Part shown: positions 12,914 through 19,570 of the stretch, piece by piece
Layout: each line of letters opens with the position of its first letter
How positions within the stretch are numbered: the stretch's first letter is position 1
Virus record (IMG/VR): IMGVR_UViG_3300037205_000041
Span: 1 to 20,278 of that record
Origin: a virus
Reading direction: 5' to 3' (one strand)
Length of the DNA stretch: 20,278 nt
The notes under the pieces: generated by a model
What the model saw: the letters and a program-made list of their open reading frames with translations, nothing else
Databases searched by the model: none
Told to the model about the DNA's origin: nothing
Translations under genes and position numbers: made by a program

Positions 12914-13695
12914 GCGCGACGGGGTCCAAGGTCGCCGTGGCAAGTGCGGCCGCCATCGACTTGGCCATCCGGCGCGCTGCCAAAAAGGTGCAGCGCGCAA
13001 TCGACGACGGCATCCAGCACGCCTCAGCAGACGTCGGAAATTCGGGCAATCACCGCTCGAAGGCAGCCGCGCTGCTGCTTCTGCTCAGCGCGTCGCGCGT
13101 GATGAGCGCACGAGTACAACAAGAAGTGCGGGCCGCGCGGCAGCAAGCGCGCGAGCTGTCCAGCGAGCGCCTTGGCATCGAGCTCGGCGCGGCGTCATCG
13201 CTTCCGGCCATCGCAATCGCCGCGGCAGCCATCGCATCGCACGGGCTCGTGTCGTCGCACGCCAGTTTCGAGGACGACGACGCGCGCGCGAGTCTCGCGG
13301 GGGATACGCTGGCGATGGCCTGGAGAGGCCTCGCAACGTACGCTGTCATTCGAGCTTTCAACACGAGCAAGCCGGCGGCCCGCGCGCTCGACGCGACGCG
13401 AGCGCCGATGACATCTCGAGGCGAGCGGACGGCGATCAGCGAGCTGTCGGACGCCTACACGGACGAGCGCGATCGATCTGTATCAGATGCAATGAAGGCA
13501 GATGCGGCGTTCGCGGATGCGGTTTCGCGGTCGCAACTGGCCAAGCAGTGGGACTGCACAGGCGAACGCCAGCCATGCCCGAAATGCTGGGCGCACCAAG
13601 GAGAGCGCGCGCCATTCGACGAAGACTTTTCGAATGGCGATGTGCCCGGTCAGATGCATCCGTCATGTAAGTGCATCTGGGTCGCGACGACATAA
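12910..13695 (+). CDS. Mu gpF-like / SPP1 gp7-like head morphogenesis protein
   Basis: 261 residues from GTG 12910; no strong ribosome-binding site is seen, and the start may rely on coupling to the short frame before it. The N-terminal 200 residues are Ala-rich helix. The C-terminus has the motif typical of the Mu F minor head family: C216, C223-x2-C226 (CPKCWAHQGERAPF), a Gly/Asp turn, then PGQMHPSCKCIW with H250, C253 and C255. These proteins are minor capsid components that travel with the portal. In Mu and SPP1 the gene follows the portal directly; here more than 5.6 kb separates them. Confidence 0.75.
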   Translation: MSATGSKVAVASAAAIDLAIRRAAKKVQRAIDDGIQHASADVGNSGNHRSKAAALLLLLSASRVMSARVQQEVRAARQQARELSSERLGIELGAASSLPAIAIAAAAIASHGLVSSHASFEDDDARASLAGDTLAMAWRGLATYAVIRAFNTSKPAARALDATRAPMTSRGERTAISELSDAYTDERDRSVSDAMKADAAFADAVSRSQLAKQWDCTGERQPCPKCWAHQGERAPFDEDFSNGDVPGQMHPSCKCIWVATT

Positions 13696-13699
13696 AAAC

Positions 13700-13766
13700 G
13701 TTGGGCGGGCGCAGCTGAGCGGCGCCTGCATCTCCTCTCGCTCCTGTTCGCTGCTGCCCGCCCGAC
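13700..13766 (+). other. Long GC-rich hairpin before the neck gene
   Basis: GTTGGGCGGGC (13700-13710) pairs with GCCCGCCCGAC (13756-13766), 11 pairs with one G-T. After a one-base bulge GCAGC (13711-13715) pairs with GCTGC (13750-13754). This 16-pair stem fills most of the only sizeable gap between 12482 and 15742 and ends seven bases before the ATG at 13774, which lacks a Shine-Dalgarno sequence. No T-tract follows. An mRNA-processing or translation-control element is a better fit than a terminator. Confidence 0.55.
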
Positions 13767-13773
13767 ACTAACC

Positions 13774-14247
13774 ATGACGACCCTCCGCGACTCGCTGCTG
13801 CCGGCCCTCGACGCCATCCGCGGTATTCCGTCGACACTCGGGCTCCGGCAGCAAATCCTGTCCGTCAAGAGGCGCGTGTGGACAGGTGAGCGCCCGGGAA
13901 TCGGCACGTATACGGACACGTCCGTGACCCTTTACGTGAACCTGGGTCTCGGAAACATCAAAGTGCGAAACCTCTCGCAAAAAGACGTGATCGCGTCGGG
14001 TGGTCTGTACACCGATCAGGACCTCGTCGCCGGCCCGATTACCCCGGCGTATACGGGCTCGGGTGCAGACGGGAACACGATCGGGATTTTCGATCCACCA
14101 GTCGGCACGAACCCGACTGAAGTGTTTTTCAACGTCGTCGGCCCAGGCTATTCGGCGACCGGAGACTGGTTCAAAAAAATCGGTCAGCGGACCGATCAGC
14201 CATTCCGGTACATGCTCTATCTGCGCAAGACAGGCCAGACCGTCTAA
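13774..14247 (+). CDS. Probable head-tail joining (neck) protein
   Basis: 157 residues, ATG 13774 with no recognisable ribosome-binding site but a strong hairpin just upstream. It starts with a helical segment (LRDSLLPALDAIRGIPSTLG), then beta-rich sequence with an SGGLYTDQDLVAGPITP stretch at about 72-88. The C-terminus is basic. Position between the F-like gene and an HK97 gp10-like gene matches head-closure or tail-joining genes. No named family is recognised. An A7 run at 14173-14179 lies near the end. Confidence 0.6.
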   Translation: MTTLRDSLLPALDAIRGIPSTLGLRQQILSVKRRVWTGERPGIGTYTDTSVTLYVNLGLGNIKVRNLSQKDVIASGGLYTDQDLVAGPITPAYTGSGADGNTIGIFDPPVGTNPTEVFFNVVGPGYSATGDWFKKIGQRTDQPFRYMLYLRKTGQTV

Positions 14248-14257
14248 GAGGTCCACG

Positions 14258-14704
14258 ATGGTCAAAGTCGATGGCCTCGCCGCCAGGGTAAGCGCCCAGA
14301 GCACGGCCATCGCGCTATTGCGGGCGACATGGCGAGTGGTAGATGCTGCCTTGGCGGCTGCCGAGGCATCCGAGCGCGCGACCACGATGTGGCGCGATCG
14401 GACCGGAGAGACGCGCGGTTCAATCAGGGCGCGGGTGTCAGGCAACGGCCTGAGCGCTCGCGTATCTGTCGCTGGCGCGGCGAAGTTTCTCGAGGGCGGC
14501 ACCCGGCCACACGTCATTCGGGCGAAAAACACGCAGGCGCTCCGGTTCATGGTCCAGGGCGTCGTGGTGTTCCGCCGCTCGGTGAATCACCCTGGCACCA
14601 AGCCGCGGCCGTTCGTCGCCGAGGCGCGCGAGCGCGCGGTCCAGATGCTCTCGTACTGCATCCCCGAATTTCTGGGAGCCGCGATCCGCGGCCACTCTAG
14701 CTAG
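14258..14704 (+). CDS. HK97 gp10-like tail/neck protein
   Basis: 148 residues, ATG 14258 with AGAGG seven bases upstream. The C-terminal half has the pattern of HK97 gp10-family proteins: FLEGGTRPHVIRAKN around 84-98, LRFMVQGVVVFRRSVNHPG, then TKPRPFVAEARERAVQML. The family joins the tail to the head and helps complete the tail end. The frame is open upstream to 14000, but the ATG at 14258 has the ribosome-binding site and starts the homology-like sequence. Confidence 0.75.
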   Translation: MVKVDGLAARVSAQSTAIALLRATWRVVDAALAAAEASERATTMWRDRTGETRGSIRARVSGNGLSARVSVAGAAKFLEGGTRPHVIRAKNTQALRFMVQGVVVFRRSVNHPGTKPRPFVAEARERAVQMLSYCIPEFLGAAIRGHSS

Positions 14705-14717
14705 GACACAATCCCAC

Positions 14718-15173
14718 ATGATTCTGCTTGCATCCGGCTTCATTGCACCGGCCGCCACCAAAACGGCGCTGATTATCGGCAGCACCGCCAACATTCGCCC
14801 GCGCATCCTGCGGTACGATTGGAGCACCAATGGCGTCCCGACGTCCGACCAGGGCATCGAGGTGCAAGTGCGGCGCGCGACGGCGCTCGGAACGTCGACC
14901 GCGTACACCATGAGAGCCACCGACCCAAGCGATGAAGGCCTGACGTTCTCCGCGACCGCAGGAGTCAACTGTACCGTCGAGCCGACCTACACGGCCGGCT
15001 CGTGGCTCCACGACCGCGCGGTGAACCCGCGCATGACCCATCAGTGGCAAGCGTACACGCCAGACGAGGAGCTGATTCTGCCGGCGGTCGCATCGAACGG
15101 TATCGGCTTCCAGATTGTTGGGCCGGGCGGCGCGGCCGGCAGTCTTCTCGTTAACGCCTCGATCAGGGAATAG
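14718..15173 (+). CDS. Beta-sandwich virion protein of unknown function
   Basis: 151 residues, ATG 14718, 13 bases after the gp10-like gene, with TAGGA upstream. It is beta-rich and contains EVQVRRATALGTSTAYTMR and WLHDRAVNPRMTHQWQAY, closing with GIGFQIVGPGGAAGSLLV. This layout resembles beta-sandwich proteins found beside phage tail and capsid genes, often annotated only as hypothetical. A capsid-decoration or fibre accessory role is an inference. Confidence 0.65.
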   Translation: MILLASGFIAPAATKTALIIGSTANIRPRILRYDWSTNGVPTSDQGIEVQVRRATALGTSTAYTMRATDPSDEGLTFSATAGVNCTVEPTYTAGSWLHDRAVNPRMTHQWQAYTPDEELILPAVASNGIGFQIVGPGGAAGSLLVNASIRE

Positions 15174-15180
15174 GCGCACC

Positions 15181-15480
15181 ATGGGATGGTCCAGAGACTT
15201 GGGCGTCGTCGGCGTCGGCGATGACGTGGAGGCGAAGCTCGTCAAAGCGACCACGACCGTCACTGCGGATGCGGCCACCGAAACATTCGTGCGCACGACG
15301 CAGTTATCGAGCACGGAAAGCCACACCTTGACGCTTGTCGCTGCGATGGCCAAGGGGGCGCTCAGTGTGCTTGGCGGCAAAGCGCACGTGCATGTTGGCG
15401 CCCGGTGCGCCATCGAGCCGGACGGGGCTACCACGACGAGCTTCACGCAGACCATCACGGTCACAACGCCAAGGGCATAG
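15181..15480 (+). CDS. Small Thr-rich beta protein of unknown function
   Basis: 99 residues, ATG 15181 after AGGGAATAGG. Beta strands alternate with Thr/Ser/Val-rich turns (ATTTVTADAATETFVRTTQL, then TSFTQTITVTTPRA). It is most likely a virion surface or structural subunit, by composition and location. It starts with MGW, as does the next gene product, probably by chance. Confidence 0.6.
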   Translation: MGWSRDLGVVGVGDDVEAKLVKATTTVTADAATETFVRTTQLSSTESHTLTLVAAMAKGALSVLGGKAHVHVGARCAIEPDGATTTSFTQTITVTTPRA

Positions 15481-15484
15481 GGCA

Positions 15485-15742
15485 ATGGGCTGGATGATCG
15501 ACTCAGGCCCGTACGGCGACACAATCACGGAAACGTTCACGTGCTGCCATTGCAACTCGATCCACGAGATGCAACGTGGCGGCACGGTCGCGATGTGCCA
15601 TTCATGTTGGAAGCGAGTTTGCGCGCGATGCCATGCCGTCGGGACATGCAGGCCATTCGAGAGAAAGCTCGACGAGTTCGAGCGGCGTATCCGCGCGGCG
15701 GAATCGCGGGGCGAGTTCCTGTCGAAGATTGGGATTGAATAA
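15485..15742 (+). CDS. Small Cys-cluster (zinc-binding) protein
   Basis: 85 residues, ATG 15485, with AGGGC upstream. Eight Cys and flanking His residues form a cluster: C20, C21, C23 (CCHC), then C38-x2-C41 and C46-x2-C49, and C55, with H22 and H50. This could bind two zinc ions. The C-terminus is a charged helix (RKLDEFERRIRAAESRG). It lies among virion-type genes, overlapping by one base a minigene that leads into the fibre gene. Function unknown. Confidence 0.7.
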   Translation: MGWMIDSGPYGDTITETFTCCHCNSIHEMQRGGTVAMCHSCWKRVCARCHAVGTCRPFERKLDEFERRIRAAESRGEFLSKIGIE

Positions 15743-15804
15743 TGGCGGACGGAACGCAGCTCGCGCCCGGTGTCGGTGGAGACACGCAGCTAGCAGGACA
15801 ATAA
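15742..15804 (+). CDS. 20-residue minigene between zinc protein and fibre gene
   Basis: ATG 15742 overlaps the previous TAA by one base and the TAA at 15802-15804 is followed directly by the fibre ATG at 15805, so the frame exactly fills the gap. The product carries two copies of a TQLA element (GTQLAPGVGG then DTQLAGQ). Such a perfect fit favours a real, translated coupling peptide. It could also be the remnant of a longer duplicated leader. No ribosome-binding site is visible; coupling from the upstream gene would be needed. Confidence 0.45.
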   Translation: MADGTQLAPGVGGDTQLAGQ

Positions 15805-17313
15805 ATGGGCACTTACGCCGATCGCGTCAAGGAGACTACGGCGACAACCGGGGCCGGGACCTTCACACTGGCTGGCGCGGTCACCGGGTATCAGTCGTTT
15901 GCGTCGGCCTACCCGAGCGGGACGACTGTCGTCTACTATTGCGCGACGGACGGCACGAATTGGGAAGTCGGGCAGGGCACGTATACGACCTCTGGCACGA
16001 CGCTCTCACGCACAACGATCCTCGCGTCCAGTAGCGGCGGGGGAGTCGTCAACTTCCCTGGCCCGTCGACGCAGGTATTCGTTACCGTCCCAGCCGCGGA
16101 TGCGAATCACCTGTCGCCGTTCGTGCTCAACGCGAATCCGACTCCTCCGACGATTGTCTCGACCGGAACCTACGCGCTGACCGCGACCGATCGGCTGTAT
16201 CCGACATTCAGGCCGGCAACTATCACGCTGACGGGCAATCTGACGCTGGCGATCGGGGGCGTGACAGGCACGTTCGCATTCGATCTGTCCCAAGTCACCT
16301 GCGGCAATTTTTCCGTCACGGTGACCAATGGCGCGGGCAGCGTTGTGCTGAATCCACCGCAAAATCTGACCATCGTCAATTGCGCCACCGCCGCAACGGT
16401 CACAATCTCGACGATTACACCTGTAGTCCAGATCTGGACCGCTAGCACCACGTGGACGTCGCCTGCCAACACGTTGGGCTATGGGACGCTAGTCGGTTGT
16501 GGAGGCGGTGGGCAAGGGGGTGGTGGCGCTGCGGGTGTTGTGGGAAGCCTGACGTCGCAGCCGGGCGGTGGTGGAGGCAGCGGCGCCACGCCGGTCATTC
16601 AGCCCGTGCTAATTGCTCCGAGCGAGCTCTACACGGTCACAATCGGGACAGGTGGAACCGGGGCAGGTACCGGAGGCGTTTTTGGCGGAGCCGCGCCCAC
16701 TCCCGGCGCAAACGGGGGGGATACCACGTTCGTCTATACTAGCATTACCATTTACGATGCCCCAGGCGCGGCCGGAGGCGAAGCGGGTGGCGTTGGAATG
16801 CCGGCGGGTGTCAGTGCGGGCGGAGGGCTCCCTTTCGGAGGAGTCAATCGAATCGGCAATGCAAATCCGACGTGGGTAGTCCCGGCCGGAGGTGGCTGGG
16901 GCGGGGCTTCGGCTGGGGCTAGCGCGACACCGACCTCGGGGAGCCAAGGGCAGAATGCAACGCTAACCCTGGCGGGCGCGCTCGGTGTAGGTGGTACTGC
17001 GGGTACTGCTGGAGCGACCAATGCGCCAAATGCCGGAGGATGCGGGTCTGGTGGGGGTGGCGCCGGCCCTGGCACCGTGAACACGTTCGGATTTTTGAAT
17101 AACGGCGCGAATGGCCGTGTGGGCGGTGCCGGAAGTGCCGCGGGCACCGGCGCTAATGGGGCCAACGGCTTGAATGGCGCCACTAATACGGGCGCCGGGA
17201 GCTCGGGAGGCGGGGCCGGAGGCAACGGAGCGGTAGCCGGAGGCAATGGCGGTCACGGGGGCACTACGGCTGGTAGTGGCGGATTGGCGCTATTCTATAC
17301 GGTCATTTCGTAA
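15805..17313 (+). CDS. Glycine-rich fibre-like (receptor-binding candidate) protein
   Basis: 502 residues, ATG 15805. Residues 1-100 are a compact domain (DRVKETT through LAGAVTGYQSF, FASAYPSGTTVVYYC, then TNWEVGQGTYTTSGTTLSRT) that many phages carry at the start of fibre and tail-spike-like proteins, so this end probably attaches to the virion. Residues 105-210 are beta-rich. From about residue 211 (W-TSP-GYG) to the end the protein is Gly-rich, with GGxGG, GGNGG and GATNAPNAGG repeats, resembling Gly-rich tips of phage adhesins that pack as polyglycine helices. The DNA uses more GGT, AAT and ACT codons than its neighbours. The poly-Gly fold is inferred. Confidence 0.75.
   Translation: MGTYADRVKETTATTGAGTFTLAGAVTGYQSFASAYPSGTTVVYYCATDGTNWEVGQGTYTTSGTTLSRTTILASSSGGGVVNFPGPSTQVFVTVPAADANHLSPFVLNANPTPPTIVSTGTYALTATDRLYPTFRPATITLTGNLTLAIGGVTGTFAFDLSQVTCGNFSVTVTNGAGSVVLNPPQNLTIVNCATAATVTISTITPVVQIWTASTTWTSPANTLGYGTLVGCGGGGQGGGGAAGVVGSLTSQPGGGGGSGATPVIQPVLIAPSELYTVTIGTGGTGAGTGGVFGGAAPTPGANGGDTTFVYTSITIYDAPGAAGGEAGGVGMPAGVSAGGGLPFGGVNRIGNANPTWVVPAGGGWGGASAGASATPTSGSQGQNATLTLAGALGVGGTAGTAGATNAPNAGGCGSGGGGAGPGTVNTFGFLNNGANGRVGGAGSAAGTGANGANGLNGATNTGAGSSGGGAGGNGAVAGGNGGHGGTTAGSGGLALFYTVIS
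17215..17246 (+). repeat. 11-base repeat pair inside the Gly-rich tip
   Basis: GCCGGAGGCAA occurs at 17215-17225 and 17236-17246, 21 bases apart and in frame, encoding AGGN each time. Such in-frame repeats allow the Gly-rich tip to gain or lose modules by slippage or recombination. Confidence 0.5.
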
Positions 17314-17323
17314 GGGGGCCATA

Positions 17324-17602
17324 ATGGCATTATCCGCAGCTTCCACAACTCTGGGTACGACGCTGGACGCCGCCGTTGCGGCCGCGGCCACCGCCCAGGC
17401 GGCTTACGATGCTCGCATCACGGCCCTAACCGCGTCCCTTCAGACTGCAATTCCGGCCCTCACGCAGGCACAAGCAACGGGACTCGCCAGGACGAGCCTA
17501 CAGCAGGCGTTCGGACCACCCGCATGGCGCGCAGCGTTGCAGGTGGCGATCAGCGAGGCGATGGCTACGTGGGCCGATACCGTCCTCGGCGCTGACGCGT
17601 AG
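17324..17602 (+). CDS. Small helical protein after the fibre gene
   Basis: 92 residues, ATG 17324 with AAGGGGG upstream. It is almost entirely Ala/Thr-rich helix (DAAVAAAATAQAAYDARITA), with a short Pro-containing loop (FGPPAW) near residue 66 before a last helix. Being directly downstream of a fibre-like gene, it may act in fibre assembly (chaperone) or as a small partner subunit. No family is recognised. Confidence 0.6.
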   Translation: MALSAASTTLGTTLDAAVAAAATAQAAYDARITALTASLQTAIPALTQAQATGLARTSLQQAFGPPAWRAALQVAISEAMATWADTVLGADA

Positions 17603-17604
17603 CC

Positions 17605-19158
17605 ATGCTAGGGTTTGACCCGGTTAGCGGGAGCCCGCTATCGGCGAGTGACGCATCGGCGGCCGCACTCGCATTCATTGGAGTTGACGAGCCGCAACGA
17701 ACGAAGCCCCGTCTGCCGCTAATCGACGACGCTCACGCGTTCGTTCAGGTGGCAACGACCACTAGGGGCATCACCCTCGACGAGCCGGCGACCCCTCCGA
17801 GGCACCGTTCACGTGCCCCGGAAGACGCGACGAGCTTCAGCGCCTTGGCCCAGTCGTCGTTCGGGTGGGCGGCAGTAGAACCGGTCAGCAGATGGCGCCC
17901 GAAGCAACCATCGCCGGATGACGGTCTGCGCTGGCCATTGTTGGCCCTGCCTGCGCGCCTCGCAGATGACGCGCCACGTCGGACATGGCAGCGCACGCGG
18001 CAAGTGCCCGACGAGCAAACCCTCAAGCCGTTCGTCCCCATCTCGCTTCTCACATACGGATGGGAGTCGCTCAGCCTCCTCTCCCCGCCGCGCAGAACAA
18101 CACCGCTCAACCTCGACCAATACCAGACAAATAAGCGGCTCGTGCCAGTCAACCCTTATAGTGGCTTTGAAATAGGCGGCGTAGTCGAGCCGCTGTCAAT
18201 CGTCAGCTCGAACAGCCTCCTGCAGGATTCAGATCCAGCGCTGTTCTATATGCTGGATTTCTTCGCGTACGTCATCAACACGTATCCGGGGCCGCGACTG
18301 TTGCAAGCGGCGTCTGCGGCCAATCTCCCAGTTGCCTCTGCCGTCGCGCAAAAATACCCGGTCAGCCCGCAATCGGAATTCCAGCAGAATCAGTTCCGAT
18401 TCCCGCTCTTGTGCGTTGCGCGAAAGCGTACGCAATCGGGACGCCTGACGGCATCGTGGGAACGCGATCGGAACACATTCGAACTGACGTATGCGCTCCC
18501 GCCGCTCGACCCTGGTCAGGCAGAAGCCATAATGCCCATACTCGCCGCTGTCGCGCGCGACCTGAGGCACAAGACCACCCAAGGATTCGACCCCGGCTAT
18601 ACGCCTCCCGGAGGCACTGCCGGTCAAAGCCCATGGGCGGTCGCTGGCGTGCAGGATATTGGCTTCGGCGATCCGTACCGCGATCTCGTCGAGATTGTGT
18701 CGTACGGCTATCTCGAGGGCGCCGGGAACCTGTTCTTTCCGTGCATCGTTATGAACGGCTATTTCTCCGAGCGCGACATGTACAACCGCACCGCGGCCGG
18801 GGCGGTGAAATTCGCGGGCGGCGACATCACCGCGGACCTGCAGGCATCAGACGGCACCGTCATCGCGGCGGTCATTCAGTCGTCTACCCAGCAAGCGCCC
18901 ACCGTCACGAGCCTGAGCGTCACGAGCGGGACGCATCTCGGCGGCACCGCAGTCACCATCACCGGGACGCTGTTTCTCCCCGGGGCCACGGTGCTCTTCG
19001 GCAACGCCTATTCCACCAGCGTGACGTGGAATTCGGCGACGTCGATCAGCTGCACGACGCCGGTCATGCAAGGCGCAGGCGCCTATGCGCTAGCTGTCAC
19101 GGTAACGAACCCAGACGGCCAAGTCGGCACCCTGCCGCTGGCCTTCACCTTCACATAG
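17605..19158 (+). CDS. Large structural protein with C-terminal IPT/TIG domain
   Basis: 517 residues, ATG 17605, two bases after the previous stop. The opening MLGFDPVSGSPLSA resembles short starts seen in other phage structural proteins. Residues about 25-170 are Pro/Arg-rich and may be extended. Residues about 205-400 look like a folded domain (FYMLDFFAYVINTYPG, then LTASWERDRNTFELTY). Residues 431-517 form a recognisable IPT/TIG Ig-like domain (APTVTSLSVTSGTHLGG, VTITGTLFLPGATVLFG, then AVTVTNPDGQVG). Such domains on virions usually bind surfaces or stabilise fibres. The central part is not recognised; a tail or neck component is possible. Confidence 0.65.
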   Translation: MLGFDPVSGSPLSASDASAAALAFIGVDEPQRTKPRLPLIDDAHAFVQVATTTRGITLDEPATPPRHRSRAPEDATSFSALAQSSFGWAAVEPVSRWRPKQPSPDDGLRWPLLALPARLADDAPRRTWQRTRQVPDEQTLKPFVPISLLTYGWESLSLLSPPRRTTPLNLDQYQTNKRLVPVNPYSGFEIGGVVEPLSIVSSNSLLQDSDPALFYMLDFFAYVINTYPGPRLLQAASAANLPVASAVAQKYPVSPQSEFQQNQFRFPLLCVARKRTQSGRLTASWERDRNTFELTYALPPLDPGQAEAIMPILAAVARDLRHKTTQGFDPGYTPPGGTAGQSPWAVAGVQDIGFGDPYRDLVEIVSYGYLEGAGNLFFPCIVMNGYFSERDMYNRTAAGAVKFAGGDITADLQASDGTVIAAVIQSSTQQAPTVTSLSVTSGTHLGGTAVTITGTLFLPGATVLFGNAYSTSVTWNSATSISCTTPVMQGAGAYALAVTVTNPDGQVGTLPLAFTFT

Positions 19159-19166
19159 GGGCAATC

Positions 19167-19568
19167 ATGAAGTTCGACGTCTTGCGCGTTCTGCCGCGCG
19201 GTACCGCCAGAGTGCCAGACTATGCCGCGCTGATGGGCACGCGCACGAATCGCTTTCACGGATGGGTCGCTGACAAGACTATCGGCGCGAAGTTCATCGA
19301 CGCGGACTCCAAGGCCGAGATGCGGCATCTCGTGCACGTCAAAAAGCTCGGCCTCGAGCACGTGATCGAAATCCGGATGAACGACCCGCACATCGGCGAA
19401 TACATCAGGCATTTGCGCGACGGCGACCTATGGCCGGCGGATCAGGAGACAGCTACGCGCGTGGGAGTGAAATTCGATCCCACGTTCGGTGGCGAGCACC
19501 ATGACGAAGCCAAGGCGGCGCAAGACGCCGACCTGGCGGAAATCAAACTTCTGCATGGAGTGGTCTAA
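19167..19568 (+). CDS. Putative DUF2635-like protein preceding the sheath
   Basis: 133 residues, ATG 19167 with AGGGGC upstream. Near residue 94 it has EYIRHLRDGDLWPAD, reminiscent of the YWxRRLxDGD ending of DUF2635 proteins (Mu gp38), which also sit directly before the tail sheath gene. The N-terminal two thirds are longer than the usual 60-80 residues. The likeness and the location support a role in tail assembly, but the similarity is short and not verified by a search. Confidence 0.5.
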   Translation: MKFDVLRVLPRGTARVPDYAALMGTRTNRFHGWVADKTIGAKFIDADSKAEMRHLVHVKKLGLEHVIEIRMNDPHIGEYIRHLRDGDLWPADQETATRVGVKFDPTFGGEHHDEAKAAQDADLAEIKLLHGVV

Positions 19569-19570
19569 TC

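Noticed and set aside
14173-14179. A7 run as a possible programmed frameshift joining the 13774 and 14258 genes
   Set aside because: The needed shift is +1 (or -2), not the usual -1. The downstream gene has its own ribosome-binding site and ATG, and open alternative frames are common at this GC content.
14718-15480. Further paralogues of the 8299/12482 pair among the beta-rich genes
   Set aside because: Composition is similar but the shared blocks of the pair are absent, so common ancestry is not supported by eye.
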